In this document: piece by piece, positions 1 through 7,680 of the stretch
Layout: each line of letters begins with the position of its first letter
Position numbering within the stretch: position 1 is the stretch's first letter
Source: RI-43 sp033764725
GTDB lineage: Bacteria; Pseudomonadota; Alphaproteobacteria; Caulobacterales; Aquidulcibacteraceae
NCBI GenBank assembly: GCA_033764725.1
Contig: JANRIR010000060.1
Span: forward strand, 1-42,606
DNA length: 42,606 bases
Direction: 5' to 3'
Notes under the pieces: generated by a model
The model's input: only the letters and a program-made list of their open reading frames with translations
What the model was told of the DNA's origin: nothing
Databases searched by the model: none
Position numbers and translations under genes: made by a program

Positions 1-254
1 TGTTTGCGGATATAGGCGGCGAAGAACGGGCACACGGGCAGCACCAGCTTGCCCTCCGCGCGGGCCCAGTCCAGCGCGGTGCGCACCAGCGCCGAGCCGA
101 CGCCCTTGCCTTCGAAGGCGCGGGGCACTTCCGTGTGCGGAAACAGGATTCCGCTGCTCAATACGCGGTATTCCGCGAACGCGACGTCCTCTCCCAGCCG
201 CACTTCGAAACGTCCCGCCGCCTCGTTGCGCACAACGTCGATATTCTCGGCCAT
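1..254 (-). CDS. GNAT-type N-acetyltransferase (YjdJ-like), C-terminus cut by window edge
   Basis: About 84 residues are visible, reading from an ATG at 254 to the window edge. The fold core is recognisable: a beta hairpin around residues 18-30, then EVPRAFEGKGVGSALV with the acetyl-CoA pyrophosphate-binding pattern, then a helix and the strand LVLPVCPFFAAYI. This pattern is typical of the short, single-domain GCN5-related family (Acetyltransf_CG / YjdJ type). The family probably acetylates a small molecule or protein amine, but the substrate is unknown. The start lies one base beyond the der stop codon (TGA-C-ATG), so it is likely translationally coupled as the last gene of the yfgM-bamB-der run. 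The family assignment is firm; the role is not known. Confidence 0.8.
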   Translation of the reverse strand, partial: MAENIDVVRNEAAGRFEVRLGEDVAFAEYRVLSSGILFPHTEVPRAFEGKGVGSALVRTALDWARAEGKLVLPVCPFFAAYIRK

Positions 255-255
255 G

Positions 256-1617
256 TCATTCCCCTTCCGCGAAAGGATTGCGGTTGGCGCGCACGTGCAG
301 TCGCACCGGCACGCCCTCCATGCCGGACGCCTTGCGCAGATCATTGACCAGATAGCGCTTGTAGCTGTCCGGCAGCGCTTCCGCGCGCGAGCACATCATC
401 ACGAAGGTCGGCGGGCGCGCCTTGATTTGGGTAATGTAGCGCGGCTTGATGCGCCGTCCGCTCACCGCCGGCGGCGGGTGGCGCGCGATCGTGTGCTGGA
501 GCCAGCGATTGAGATCGCCGGTCTTGATGCGCGCGTTCCAATCGTCGTGCGCGGAGATCACCGCCGCCATCAGCGCGTCGAGCCCCACGCCCGCCACCGC
601 CGACGTCGCTGCCGCGACTGCGCCGCGCGCCTGCGGCAGCGCGTGGTCGAGCTTGAGCTTGAAATCGCGCATATACGCCGGCGGATCGGCGATCTGGTCC
701 CATTTGGCGAGCGCCAGAACCAGCGCCCGGCCCTCGCGGATGACGAGATCGGCGATGACGAGATCCTGCCGCTCCAAAGCTTCGCGCGCATCCATGACGA
801 GCACGCAGACGTCGGAAAACTTGATCGCGTGGATGGTTTCAGAAACGCTCAATTGTTCCAGCTTGGCCTGCACCTTGGCCTTGCGCCGCATGCCGGCGGT
901 GTCGATCAGCCGTATGGCCCGCCCGCGCCACGACCAATCCACCGCGATGGCGTCGCGCGTGATCCCCGCCTCGGGGCCCGTGAGCAGGCGGTCTTCGCGC
1001 AGCAGCGCATTGATCAGCGTGGATTTGCCCGCGTTCGGGCGCCCGATCACCGCGAGCTTGATCGGGCGGTCGGCGGCGTTCTCTGCATCGTCCTCGCTGA
1101 CGGGATCGTCTCCATCGACGCGGTCGCGCACGGCCGCGTCGATAGCGGCGTGGAGATCGCCCATGCCTTCGCCGTGTTCGGCGCTGACCGCGACCGGCTC
1201 GCCCAGGCCCAGCGAAAACGCCTCATAGAGCCCCGCTTCCGCGGTGCGCCCTTCGGCCTTGTTGGCGAGCAGCACGACGGGCTTGTCGGCCCGGCGCAGG
1301 AGATCGGCGAAGCGCTCGTCGAGCGGCGTCACGCCGACGCGCGCATCGATCACGAAGGCGATCACGTCGGCGTCGCGGATCGCGGCTTCGGTCTGGGCGC
1401 GCATGCGCGCTTCGAGCGATTCATCGCTCACGTCCTCGAAGCCGGCCGTGTCGATCAGGCGCAGATCGAGATCGCCCAACCGCCCGTCCGCCTCGCGCCG
1501 GTCGCGGGTGACGCCGGGCGCGTCGTCGACGATCGCCAGGCGCTTGCCGGCGAGGCGATTGAACAGCGTGGACTTGCCGACATTCGGTCGGCCGACGATG
1601 GCGAGCGTGATGGACAT
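256..1617 (-). CDS. der: Ribosome biogenesis GTPase Der (EngA)
   Basis: The 453-residue protein has the double-GTPase layout unique to Der. The first G domain has GRPNVGKS at residues 9-16, DTAGF and NKAE. The second has GRPNAGKS near 195, DTAGM and AKWD. A C-terminal KH-like domain of about 100 residues follows. Der acts in the cytoplasm in late assembly of the 50S ribosomal subunit and is usually essential. Length and domain order are normal. It follows bamB with a 36-base gap, and the yfgM-bamB-der order is also found in Escherichia coli, which supports all three calls. The acidic linker between the G domains (around 175-188, DGDDPVSEDDAEN) is family-typical. ATG start at 1617. Confidence 0.97.
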   Translation of the reverse strand: MSITLAIVGRPNVGKSTLFNRLAGKRLAIVDDAPGVTRDRREADGRLGDLDLRLIDTAGFEDVSDESLEARMRAQTEAAIRDADVIAFVIDARVGVTPLDERFADLLRRADKPVVLLANKAEGRTAEAGLYEAFSLGLGEPVAVSAEHGEGMGDLHAAIDAAVRDRVDGDDPVSEDDAENAADRPIKLAVIGRPNAGKSTLINALLREDRLLTGPEAGITRDAIAVDWSWRGRAIRLIDTAGMRRKAKVQAKLEQLSVSETIHAIKFSDVCVLVMDAREALERQDLVIADLVIREGRALVLALAKWDQIADPPAYMRDFKLKLDHALPQARGAVAAATSAVAGVGLDALMAAVISAHDDWNARIKTGDLNRWLQHTIARHPPPAVSGRRIKPRYITQIKARPPTFVMMCSRAEALPDSYKRYLVNDLRKASGMEGVPVRLHVRANRNPFAEGE

Positions 1618-1653
1618 GGCTTTGAACGTGGCGGCGGCGCGCGCCGCCCGACC

Positions 1654-3000
1654 CTAGCGCATCGCCACCAATTGCGCGTCGTCCGTCACCAGAAAAATCC
1701 GGCCATGGGCGGCGATCGGCGGGATGAACACGGGGTTGCGCGCATCGCCCTCGCCGACGACCTCGCCATTGGCCGGCGACACCGCCACCACGTCGCCCAA
1801 GGACGAGGCCAGCACCAGCCGGCCGCCGACCATGATCGGCCCGGTCCAGGCGATGCGGCCTTCGCGGTCGGCTTCGTCCTCGAAGCGGCGCAGCTGGCGC
1901 ACCCAATAGACGTTGCCGGTCTCGCGGTCGAAGGCGGCGAGCTCGCCGTCGGCGCTGACGGCGTAGAGCACGTCGCCGGCGATCCAGGGCGTCTGGGTGG
2001 AGGCGAAGGGGCGCGACCAGACGCGCTGGCCGGTGCGCAGATCGATGGCCGCCAGCAGGCCGGAATGGCTGGCCGCATAGACCACGCCATTGTTCACCAC
2101 CGGGCGCCCGGCGATGTCGTTGATCGCCGACAGCGAGGTGAGCCGGCCCGAGCGTGAGAGCGCATCGACCCACAGGCGGCGGCCGTTGGAGGCCAGAAGC
2201 GCGATCACTTCGCCGGAGGCGAAGGGCGCGATCACCGTATCGCCCGACACGGCCGGGCTGGAGGCGGCCAGAATGCGCGCCGGCTCGGCGATCGCCTGGT
2301 GGGTCCATTGCACGGCGCCCGTCGCCGCGTCGAAGGCGATGAGTTCGCTGTCATTGGTGACGGCGAACACCCGCCCGCCGCCAAAGGTCGGCGCGGCGTG
2401 GAAGGGCGCGTTGGTGCGGGTGCGCCACAGCTCCCCGCCGGTATTGGCGTCGAGCGCGGCGATGAAGCCGAACCCGGTGGTCACGAACAGCTTGCCTTCG
2501 GCGAAGGTGACCCCGCCGCCGAGCGCGCGGCGGTCGCGGCCGTCCTCGGGCCGCAGGCGGATGCTCCATTGCTCGCGGCCCGAGTCGAGCTCGAGCGCGC
2601 GCACCACGTGTTCGGCGTCGACCACGAAGATGCGGCCGTCGGCGACCACGGGCGGCGCCGACAGGCGCTCGCGGCGGCTCGAGCCCGCGCCGACGCTGCG
2701 GCGGAAATCAACGGCGAGCGCGGCCTCGCCCTGGACATTGTTCGGCGCGTTGTCGGCGGCGCCGCCAGGTTGGGGCCAATCGCCCGCCGGCAGCGGCGCG
2801 GGAATGACGATGGCGCGGCTTTGCAGGTCGGGATCGGGGGCGAGCGTCTGCTCGAAGGTCAGGATCGAGACGCGACCGTCCTCCGGCGCGGTTGCGGCGG
2901 GCGCGTCGTCGCCGGCGAACGGGTTCAGCCGCTGCGCGGTGGCGCACGCCGACAAGGCCGCGAGCGCAGCCAGGGCGGCGGCGGGGCGGATGAGGCTCAT
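1654..3000 (-). CDS. bamB: Outer membrane assembly lipoprotein BamB-like (PQQ-type beta-propeller)
   Basis: The 448-residue protein starts with a lipoprotein signal ending in the lipobox LSAC (Cys19), so it should be lipid-anchored in the periplasm. The rest is a run of propeller blades with recurring patterns such as G.lfVttg.g.i.ALDa.tG...W, seen for example at ALDANTGGELWRTR, AFDAATGAVQWTH, AIDLRTGQRVWSR and AFDRETGNVYWVR. This is the PQQ-like repeat of BamB, the accessory subunit of the beta-barrel assembly machine. Its ATG overlaps the stop of the YfgM-like gene by four bases (ATGA), and der follows. Only the N-terminal 70 residues, rich in Ala and Pro, depart from the propeller pattern. 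The function is inferred from family and gene order. Confidence 0.9.
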   Translation of the reverse strand: MSLIRPAAALAALAALSACATAQRLNPFAGDDAPAATAPEDGRVSILTFEQTLAPDPDLQSRAIVIPAPLPAGDWPQPGGAADNAPNNVQGEAALAVDFRRSVGAGSSRRERLSAPPVVADGRIFVVDAEHVVRALELDSGREQWSIRLRPEDGRDRRALGGGVTFAEGKLFVTTGFGFIAALDANTGGELWRTRTNAPFHAAPTFGGGRVFAVTNDSELIAFDAATGAVQWTHQAIAEPARILAASSPAVSGDTVIAPFASGEVIALLASNGRRLWVDALSRSGRLTSLSAINDIAGRPVVNNGVVYAASHSGLLAAIDLRTGQRVWSRPFASTQTPWIAGDVLYAVSADGELAAFDRETGNVYWVRQLRRFEDEADREGRIAWTGPIMVGGRLVLASSLGDVVAVSPANGEVVGEGDARNPVFIPPIAAHGRIFLVTDDAQLVAMR

Positions 3001-3734
3001 TGTTTTTCTCCTGCGGCGGCGGGCGCGGTCTCGGCGGCGGGGGTCGGCGCAGCGTCCGCCGCGGTTGGCGCAGCGGCGTCCGGCGCGGTCTCCGCCGGAC
3101 CGATCACCGCCAGCGCGATCTGCGCACGTTGACGAACCGATTCAGGCGCATTGAAGGCGTCGGACAGCGCCTGAAACGTCTCGCGCGCAAGGTCGCGCTC
3201 GCCGGCCTCCCAGGCCTCCGCGCCGAGCAATTCGCGCGCGAGGAACGAGACCGCGCCGCCCTCGGCGATGATCGGCTCCAGCCGCGCGCGCACGGCGGCG
3301 AAATCCTGCGTTTCAGCGACCAAATAGGCCGCGCGCAGCCGTGCGGTGTCGCGCACGATCGGGTCGCGCGCCGCTTCGGCGGCGGCGTCGAAGGCTTCGC
3401 GCGCGGCGGCGAGGTCGCCCTTCTCCGCGAGGATGCCGGCGCGCTGCATCGTCGACAACAGCCGGAACGCTTGCGGCCCGTCCTTCGACAGCGTCTCGAA
3501 AACGGCGGCGGCCTCGTCCTGCTTGCCTTCCTCGACCAGCTTCAAGGCGGCGGCGAATTCCGCCGAGCGGTCCTGCGATTGGCCGCGCTGATAGCCTTCA
3601 TAGAGGCGAAAGCCGGCGAACCCGAGCGCCAGAGCCGCAACCACGCCCAACGCCCACGGCCCGTATTTGCGCGCCCATTCGGCGTAGCGGTCGCGCCGCA
3701 CCTCTTCTTCGATTTCTTCAAAAACGTCTGTCAC
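2997..3734 (-). CDS. YfgM-like tetratricopeptide membrane protein (SecYEG-ancillary/chaperone family)
   Basis: This 245-residue protein has a short cytoplasmic N-terminus (MTDVFEEIEEEVRRDR), one membrane helix at about 28-46 (WALGVVAALALGFAGF), and a periplasmic domain of TPR-like helical hairpins at about 60-210. It ends in an Ala/Pro/Thr-rich tail of about 35 residues. That is the layout of the YfgM / TPR_21 family, which in enterobacteria binds the SecYEG translocon and passes clients to periplasmic chaperones. The start codon is GTG at 3734, preceded by an AGGA-type Shine-Dalgarno. The stop overlaps the bamB start by four bases, so the two are translationally coupled. The low-complexity tail is unusual but in frame and complete. 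Confidence 0.87.
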   Translation of the reverse strand: MTDVFEEIEEEVRRDRYAEWARKYGPWALGVVAALALGFAGFRLYEGYQRGQSQDRSAEFAAALKLVEEGKQDEAAAVFETLSKDGPQAFRLLSTMQRAGILAEKGDLAAAREAFDAAAEAARDPIVRDTARLRAAYLVAETQDFAAVRARLEPIIAEGGAVSFLARELLGAEAWEAGERDLARETFQALSDAFNAPESVRQRAQIALAVIGPAETAPDAAAPTAADAAPTPAAETAPAAAGEKQ

Positions 3735-3851
3735 GGCGCGAGGTCCTGGGGGCGGCGGGCGAAGCGGCGCGCACGCTAGCGGCGCGATGAGCCAGGAGCA
3801 ACGACGCGTTGCTGCGATGAAAGGATGTCGCGGCGAAGGCCGCGCTGCACG

Positions 3852-4235
3852 CTAGTCCGCGACGGCGCGATACGCCGCAACGCCGCCGGCGCCGAGGCCC
3901 AGCGCCAGCAGCGCCTGGGTCATGACCATGGAGGCCGCGCCGGTCGACCAATCGCCGGCGGCGAGCGCGCTTTGCACGTTGACGAACGTCATGCCGAACT
4001 GGGCCATCAGCATGGGCCCGGCGTTCTGGGCGAGCGCGAAGGCCGCGGTCGCGCCGGCCGCGCCGGCGACCGTGAAGGCGGCCGCGCGGGCCCAGACGCC
4101 CAATTCGGCGCCGCGCTCGCGGCGCGCCACGCGGCGGCTCACGGCGGCGGCGAAGCCGTCGTCGGCGGGATCTTCGATCCCGGCGAAGGCGCGCCGGAGA
4201 TCGGCCTCAAAGGCGTCGAAGCTCTGTTCGGTCAT
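3852..4235 (-). CDS. Small membrane protein, putative regulator (anti-sigma candidate) of the adjacent ECF sigma factor
   Basis: This 127-residue protein overlaps the end of the sigma-factor gene by four bases (ATGA), so the two are co-translated. The N-terminal half is charged and probably cytoplasmic (MTEQSFDAFEADLRRAF...RRVARRERG). Two hydrophobic segments follow, at about 50-68 (AAAFTVAGAAGATAAFALA) and about 103-121 (MVMTQALLALGLGAGGVAA). No HxxxCxxC zinc anti-sigma motif is present. The position and the cytoplasmic-head-plus-membrane layout are those of non-zinc anti-sigma factors, but no family signature is visible, so the role is inferred from context only. Downstream to the YfgM gene are 117 bases with no recognisable feature. 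Confidence 0.65.
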   Translation of the reverse strand: MTEQSFDAFEADLRRAFAGIEDPADDGFAAAVSRRVARRERGAELGVWARAAAFTVAGAAGATAAFALAQNAGPMLMAQFGMTFVNVQSALAAGDWSTGAASMVMTQALLALGLGAGGVAAYRAVAD

Positions 4236-4795
4236 GCCGCATGCGCTCCCGGGGACAGATAGCGGCGAAGCTTATCGGTCCCGCGATTAATATGGGACTT
4301 CACCGTTCCCAACGGCAAGCCCGTGATGTCGACGATCTCAGCATGGCTCAGGCCCTCGGCGTGGTTCAAGGTGACGCACAGCCGCTCCCCGTCCGACAAC
4401 AGCGTCAGCGCGCGCTCGAGGTCGATCCGGGCGCCGGCGGCCGCATCCGGACCGGACCGGTCGTCGGCCAGCGGCATGGAATCGTCCAGCGTCTCGTGGA
4501 TGCCCTTGGCCTTGCGCTTGGCCATCAGAAACGTGGTCACCGCGATCCTCCTGAACCAGCCGGCGAAGGCCGCCGGCGTCTCCAGATCCCGCAGCCGCTC
4601 CCAGGCGCGCAGAAAGGCCTCCTGCGCCAGGTCGTCGGCCTCGGCGTGGCTGGCGCACATCCGGCGCAAAAGCGCCCGCGCCCAGCCCTGCCTGCGCTTC
4701 ACCAGCTCCCCGAAGGCGCCCTGATCCCGGGCCTGGGCGGCCAGGATCAGCGCGGCCTCGGAGGCCGTGGCCAGATCGACGAACCCCCGCGCCAT
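4232..4795 (-). CDS. RNA polymerase sigma factor, ECF (sigma-70 family group 4)
   Basis: The 187-residue protein carries region 2 at about 25-95, including the core-binding stretch ADDLAQEAFLRAWERLRDL and AFAGWFRRIAVTTFL for -10 recognition. Region 4 is at about 125-180, with a helix-turn-helix around LSHAEIVDITGLPLGTVKSHINRG. No region 3 is present, which is the ECF layout. It would direct RNA polymerase to a small stress or envelope regulon. It is followed by an overlapping gene for a small membrane protein (possible anti-sigma) and preceded by a DUF6249 membrane protein 9 bases upstream. The three probably form one unit. ATG start at 4795. The inducing signal cannot be read from sequence. 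Confidence 0.93.
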   Translation of the reverse strand: MARGFVDLATASEAALILAAQARDQGAFGELVKRRQGWARALLRRMCASHAEADDLAQEAFLRAWERLRDLETPAAFAGWFRRIAVTTFLMAKRKAKGIHETLDDSMPLADDRSGPDAAAGARIDLERALTLLSDGERLCVTLNHAEGLSHAEIVDITGLPLGTVKSHINRGTDKLRRYLSPGAHAA

Positions 4796-4804
4796 CGATC
4801 GTTC

Positions 4805-5206
4805 TCAAACGTCCGCCTTCTTGCGGTTGCCGGCGTAGTCGACGATCGCCAGGATCAGGAAGCCCAGGCCGAGCGCGCCCAGGATGGTCGCACCCAGGAT
4901 CATGCCGTCGCTCGACGCGTCGGCGTAATCGAACCCGTTCGACAGGAAGCTCGCCGCGCCCAGCCCGATCGCCAGCGCGATCAGCACGACGCCGGAGCCC
5001 AGCGTGCGGCGCGGGCGGTCGACCTGCTTCTGCGGGGTGTCGGTCAGCCGCTCCAGCAGGGAGGGGTCGAGCGTCTGGCCCCGCTCGATCGCCTGGGAGA
5101 TCAGCTTGTGGGCGGATTGCTTGGTGCGTTCACGCAGCCAGGTCGGCACCAGGATGATGGCTCCGAGAAAGCCGAAAAACACGATCGGGACGACAATTCC
5201 CTCCAT
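4805..5206 (-). CDS. DUF6249-type membrane protein upstream of the ECF sigma factor
   Basis: The protein of about 133 residues has an N-terminal hydrophobic segment (VVPIVFFGFLGAIILVPTWL) followed by a charged helix (RERTKQSAHKLISQAIERG). Two further membrane segments lie at about 68-86 and 100-122, and the tail is short and basic (NRKKADV). This is the DUF6249 pattern; such proteins are often found beside ECF sigma genes. Several in-frame starts exist (TTG 5245, ATG 5218, ATG 5206). I chose ATG at 5206 because GGAG lies six bases upstream, whereas the others lack well-placed sites. The function is unknown; a membrane sensor or regulator role is inference. Confidence 0.8.
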   Translation of the reverse strand: MEGIVVPIVFFGFLGAIILVPTWLRERTKQSAHKLISQAIERGQTLDPSLLERLTDTPQKQVDRPRRTLGSGVVLIALAIGLGAASFLSNGFDYADASSDGMILGATILGALGLGFLILAIVDYAGNRKKADV

Positions 5207-5328
5207 TTTGCGCTCCATCAGCGGGCGTCGGCGCCCTTCCCTCAACAGGATGCGCCTTAATCCTGCCTTGGATGCAAGGCGCGGCCGCGCGCTTGCCGCT
5301 TCGCGCCAAATCAGGGAGCCTCCCGGCG

Positions 5329-6045
5329 ATGGAGACCGCGCCGGACATCGCCTGGGCGAGCGCCGCGGCCGCGCCCGGCGCGCCCGGCCCGGACGGGCTC
5401 GACCTCTGGCGCATCGACCTGCGCGCCGGGTGCGGGGGCGAGGCCCTGTCGCCGGAGGAGTCCGCGCGGGCCGGCCGCTTCGCGTTCGAACGCGACCGGG
5501 CGGCTTATGTCGCCGCCCATGACGGGCTGCGGCGGATCCTGGCGCGCTATCTGGGCTGCGGCCCCCGTTCGCTCACCTTCGCCGTCGGCGAACACGGCAA
5601 GCCCGCGCTCGCGGACGAACCCGCGCTGCGCTTCAATCTCACCCATGCCGGCGACGCAGCGCTCGTCGCCGTCGCCTCGGGCCGCGCGGTGGGCGTCGAC
5701 GTCGAGCCGGTGCGCGCCATCCCCGACCGCGACGCGGTCGCGGCGCTGCACTTTTCCGCCGCCGAATGCGCGCAGCTCGAGGCCGCGGCGGCGGACGCGC
5801 GCGACGACGCGTTCTACGCCGTGTGGACGCGCAAGGAAGCGTTCATCAAGTGTCGCGGCGAAGGCCTGTCGCTGCCGCTGTCATCGTTCAGCGTCAGTCT
5901 CGATGCGCCCACGCGCCTCATCGCGTGCGATGGCGACGATCCCGCCCGCTACGCGCTGCACGCCTTCCGCCCGCGGCCCGGCTATTGGGCGGCGGCGTGC
6001 GCGGAGGGGCCGATCGGTGCGGTGCAATATTTCCAGTTTTCCTAA
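5329..6045 (+). CDS. 4'-phosphopantetheinyl transferase (Sfp type)
   Basis: The 238-residue protein has the Sfp-family signatures. These are RFNLTHAGDAALVAV at about 101-115, the magnesium-binding GVDVEPVR at 122-129, and WTRKEAFIKCRGEGL at 166-180 with the catalytic W-x-x-KEA core. It would transfer the phosphopantetheine arm from CoA to a carrier protein, activating it. The ATG at 5329 is chosen because a GGAG lies about ten bases upstream and the family usually starts near here. No polyketide or peptide synthetase lies nearby, so the partner is encoded elsewhere. Transcription is divergent from the DUF6249 gene and convergent with gatB. Confidence 0.93.
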   Translation: METAPDIAWASAAAAPGAPGPDGLDLWRIDLRAGCGGEALSPEESARAGRFAFERDRAAYVAAHDGLRRILARYLGCGPRSLTFAVGEHGKPALADEPALRFNLTHAGDAALVAVASGRAVGVDVEPVRAIPDRDAVAALHFSAAECAQLEAAAADARDDAFYAVWTRKEAFIKCRGEGLSLPLSSFSVSLDAPTRLIACDGDDPARYALHAFRPRPGYWAAACAEGPIGAVQYFQFS

Positions 6046-6056
6046 AGCTTCCATCG

Positions 6057-6145
6057 TCCCAGACGCGCTGAAAGCGCGATCCGGGACCCATGTCTCGGCC
6101 GCCGCAAACATCGACCCCGGTCCTCGCTTCGCGAAACCGGGGTGA
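6057..6145. repeat. Palindromic intergenic repeat (class 2, ACCCCGG-type), two hairpins
   Basis: The 109-base gap between the convergent PPTase and gatB genes is filled by two imperfect hairpins. The first, TCCCAGACGCGC...GCGCGATCCGGGA, lies around 6058-6091. The second is ACCCCGGTCCTCGC-TTC-GCGAAACCGGGGT, around 6115-6144. The second resembles hairpins at 26192 and 42103, so it is a dispersed repeat. Lying between two gene ends it may act as a bidirectional transcript end, although no T-run is present. Confidence 0.6.
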
Positions 6146-6154
6146 TGGGCCGGC

Positions 6155-7636
6155 CTACACCCCAAGTTTCGCCTTCAAGATGTCGTTCACCACCGCCGGA
6201 TTGGCTTTGCCGCCCGTCGCCTTCATCGCCTGGCCGACCCACCAGCCGAACGCCTTGGGCTTCTCCTTCACTTCGGCGACCTTGTCGGGATTGGCGGCGA
6301 TCAACGCGTCGATCGCCGCTTCGATGGCGCCGACGTCGGTGACCTGACGCAAGCCGTCGCGATCGACGATCACGCCCGGCGCCTCGCCCGTGTCGAGCAT
6401 CTTGGCGAACACGTCCTTGGCGATCTTGCCGTTGATGGTGCCGTCCGCGATCAGATCGATCAGCGCGCCGAGCTGATCGGCGGAGACGGGGCTTTGCGCC
6501 AGCTCCAGGCCTTTCTTGTTCAGCGCGCCGAACAATTCCTGCGTCACCCAATTGGCCGCGAGTTTCGCATCGCGCCCGCGCGCGACGCTTTCGAAATAGG
6601 CCGCCGAGGCGACATCGCCTGCAAGCACGCCGGCGTCGTACGCCGACAGCCCGTAGGTCTCCATGAAGCGCTTCTTCTTGGCGTCGGGCAATTCCGGCAG
6701 AGCAGCCTCGATCTCTGCGATCCAGGCCGGATCGAGCGTCAGCGGCAACAGGTCGGGATCTGGGAAATAGCGGTAATCGTGCGCGTCTTCCTTCGAGCGC
6801 ATGGTGCGCGTTTCGCCCTTGTCGGGATCGAACAGGCGGGTCTCCTGATCGATGGTCCCGCCGCTTTCGAGAATGTCGATCTGGCGACGCGCTTCATAGT
6901 CGATCGCCTGCGCCATGAAGCGCACGGAATTGACGTTCTTGATCTCGCAGCGCGTGCCGAACGGCTCGCCCGGGCGGCGCACCGAGACGTTCACGTCGGC
7001 GCGCATGGAGCCTTCCTCCATGTTGCCGTCGCACGTGCCAAGCGCGCGCAGAATGCTTCTGAGTTTGTTGAAATAGGCGCCGGCCTCCTTGGCCGAGCGG
7101 ATGTCGGGACGCGAGACGATCTCCATCAGCGCAACGCCCGCGCGATTGAGATCGACGAAGGTTTCGCTAGGCGAAAGGTCGTGGATGGATTTGCCGGCGT
7201 CCTGCTCCAGATGCAGGCGCTCGATGCGCACCACGAGGCTTTCGCCGTCGTCGCCCTCGATCTCGACGGCGCCCTCGCCGACGATCGGGTGTTGGTACTG
7301 GCTGATCTGATAGCCCTGCGGCAGATCGGGATAGAAATAATTCTTCCGATCGAAGCGCGAGACGGGATTGATCTGCGCCTTGAGGCCAAGGCCGGTCTTG
7401 ATCGCCTGCTCCACGCAATAGCGATTGATCACCGGCAGCATGCCGGGCATCGCGGCGTCCACCAGGCTCACATGGGCGTTCGGCGCGCCGCCATAAGCCG
7501 CCGAGGCGCCGGAGAACAGCTTGGCCTGCGACGAGACCTGGGCGTGCACTTCCAGGCCGACGATGATCTCCCAGTCCGCGGTCGCGCCGCGGATGCGTTG
7601 CTCGGGCCTTGCGGCGCGGATGTCGAGGGCTGTCAT
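6155..7636 (-). CDS. gatB: Asp-tRNA(Asn)/Glu-tRNA(Gln) amidotransferase subunit B
   Basis: The 493-residue protein begins with WEIIVGLEVHAQ (GLEVHAQ at 27-33), continues through FDRKNYFYPDLPQGYQISQY and GTRCEIKNVNSVRF, and ends in the YqeY-like tRNA-binding tail. These are GatB hallmarks. In GatCAB it phosphorylates the misacylated glutamate or aspartate on tRNA and guides amidation. Upstream sequence is open in the same frame, but the homologous start is ATG at 7636. It is not beside gatC/gatA, which lie about 13-16 kb away in this window; such splitting is common in alphaproteobacteria. Length is normal. Confidence 0.97.
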   Translation of the reverse strand: MTALDIRAARPEQRIRGATADWEIIVGLEVHAQVSSQAKLFSGASAAYGGAPNAHVSLVDAAMPGMLPVINRYCVEQAIKTGLGLKAQINPVSRFDRKNYFYPDLPQGYQISQYQHPIVGEGAVEIEGDDGESLVVRIERLHLEQDAGKSIHDLSPSETFVDLNRAGVALMEIVSRPDIRSAKEAGAYFNKLRSILRALGTCDGNMEEGSMRADVNVSVRRPGEPFGTRCEIKNVNSVRFMAQAIDYEARRQIDILESGGTIDQETRLFDPDKGETRTMRSKEDAHDYRYFPDPDLLPLTLDPAWIAEIEAALPELPDAKKKRFMETYGLSAYDAGVLAGDVASAAYFESVARGRDAKLAANWVTQELFGALNKKGLELAQSPVSADQLGALIDLIADGTINGKIAKDVFAKMLDTGEAPGVIVDRDGLRQVTDVGAIEAAIDALIAANPDKVAEVKEKPKAFGWWVGQAMKATGGKANPAVVNDILKAKLGV

Positions 7637-7680
7637 GGCGCTTGAGATAAAGCCGCCTGCGCCGCCGCGCAACGCGCGCT

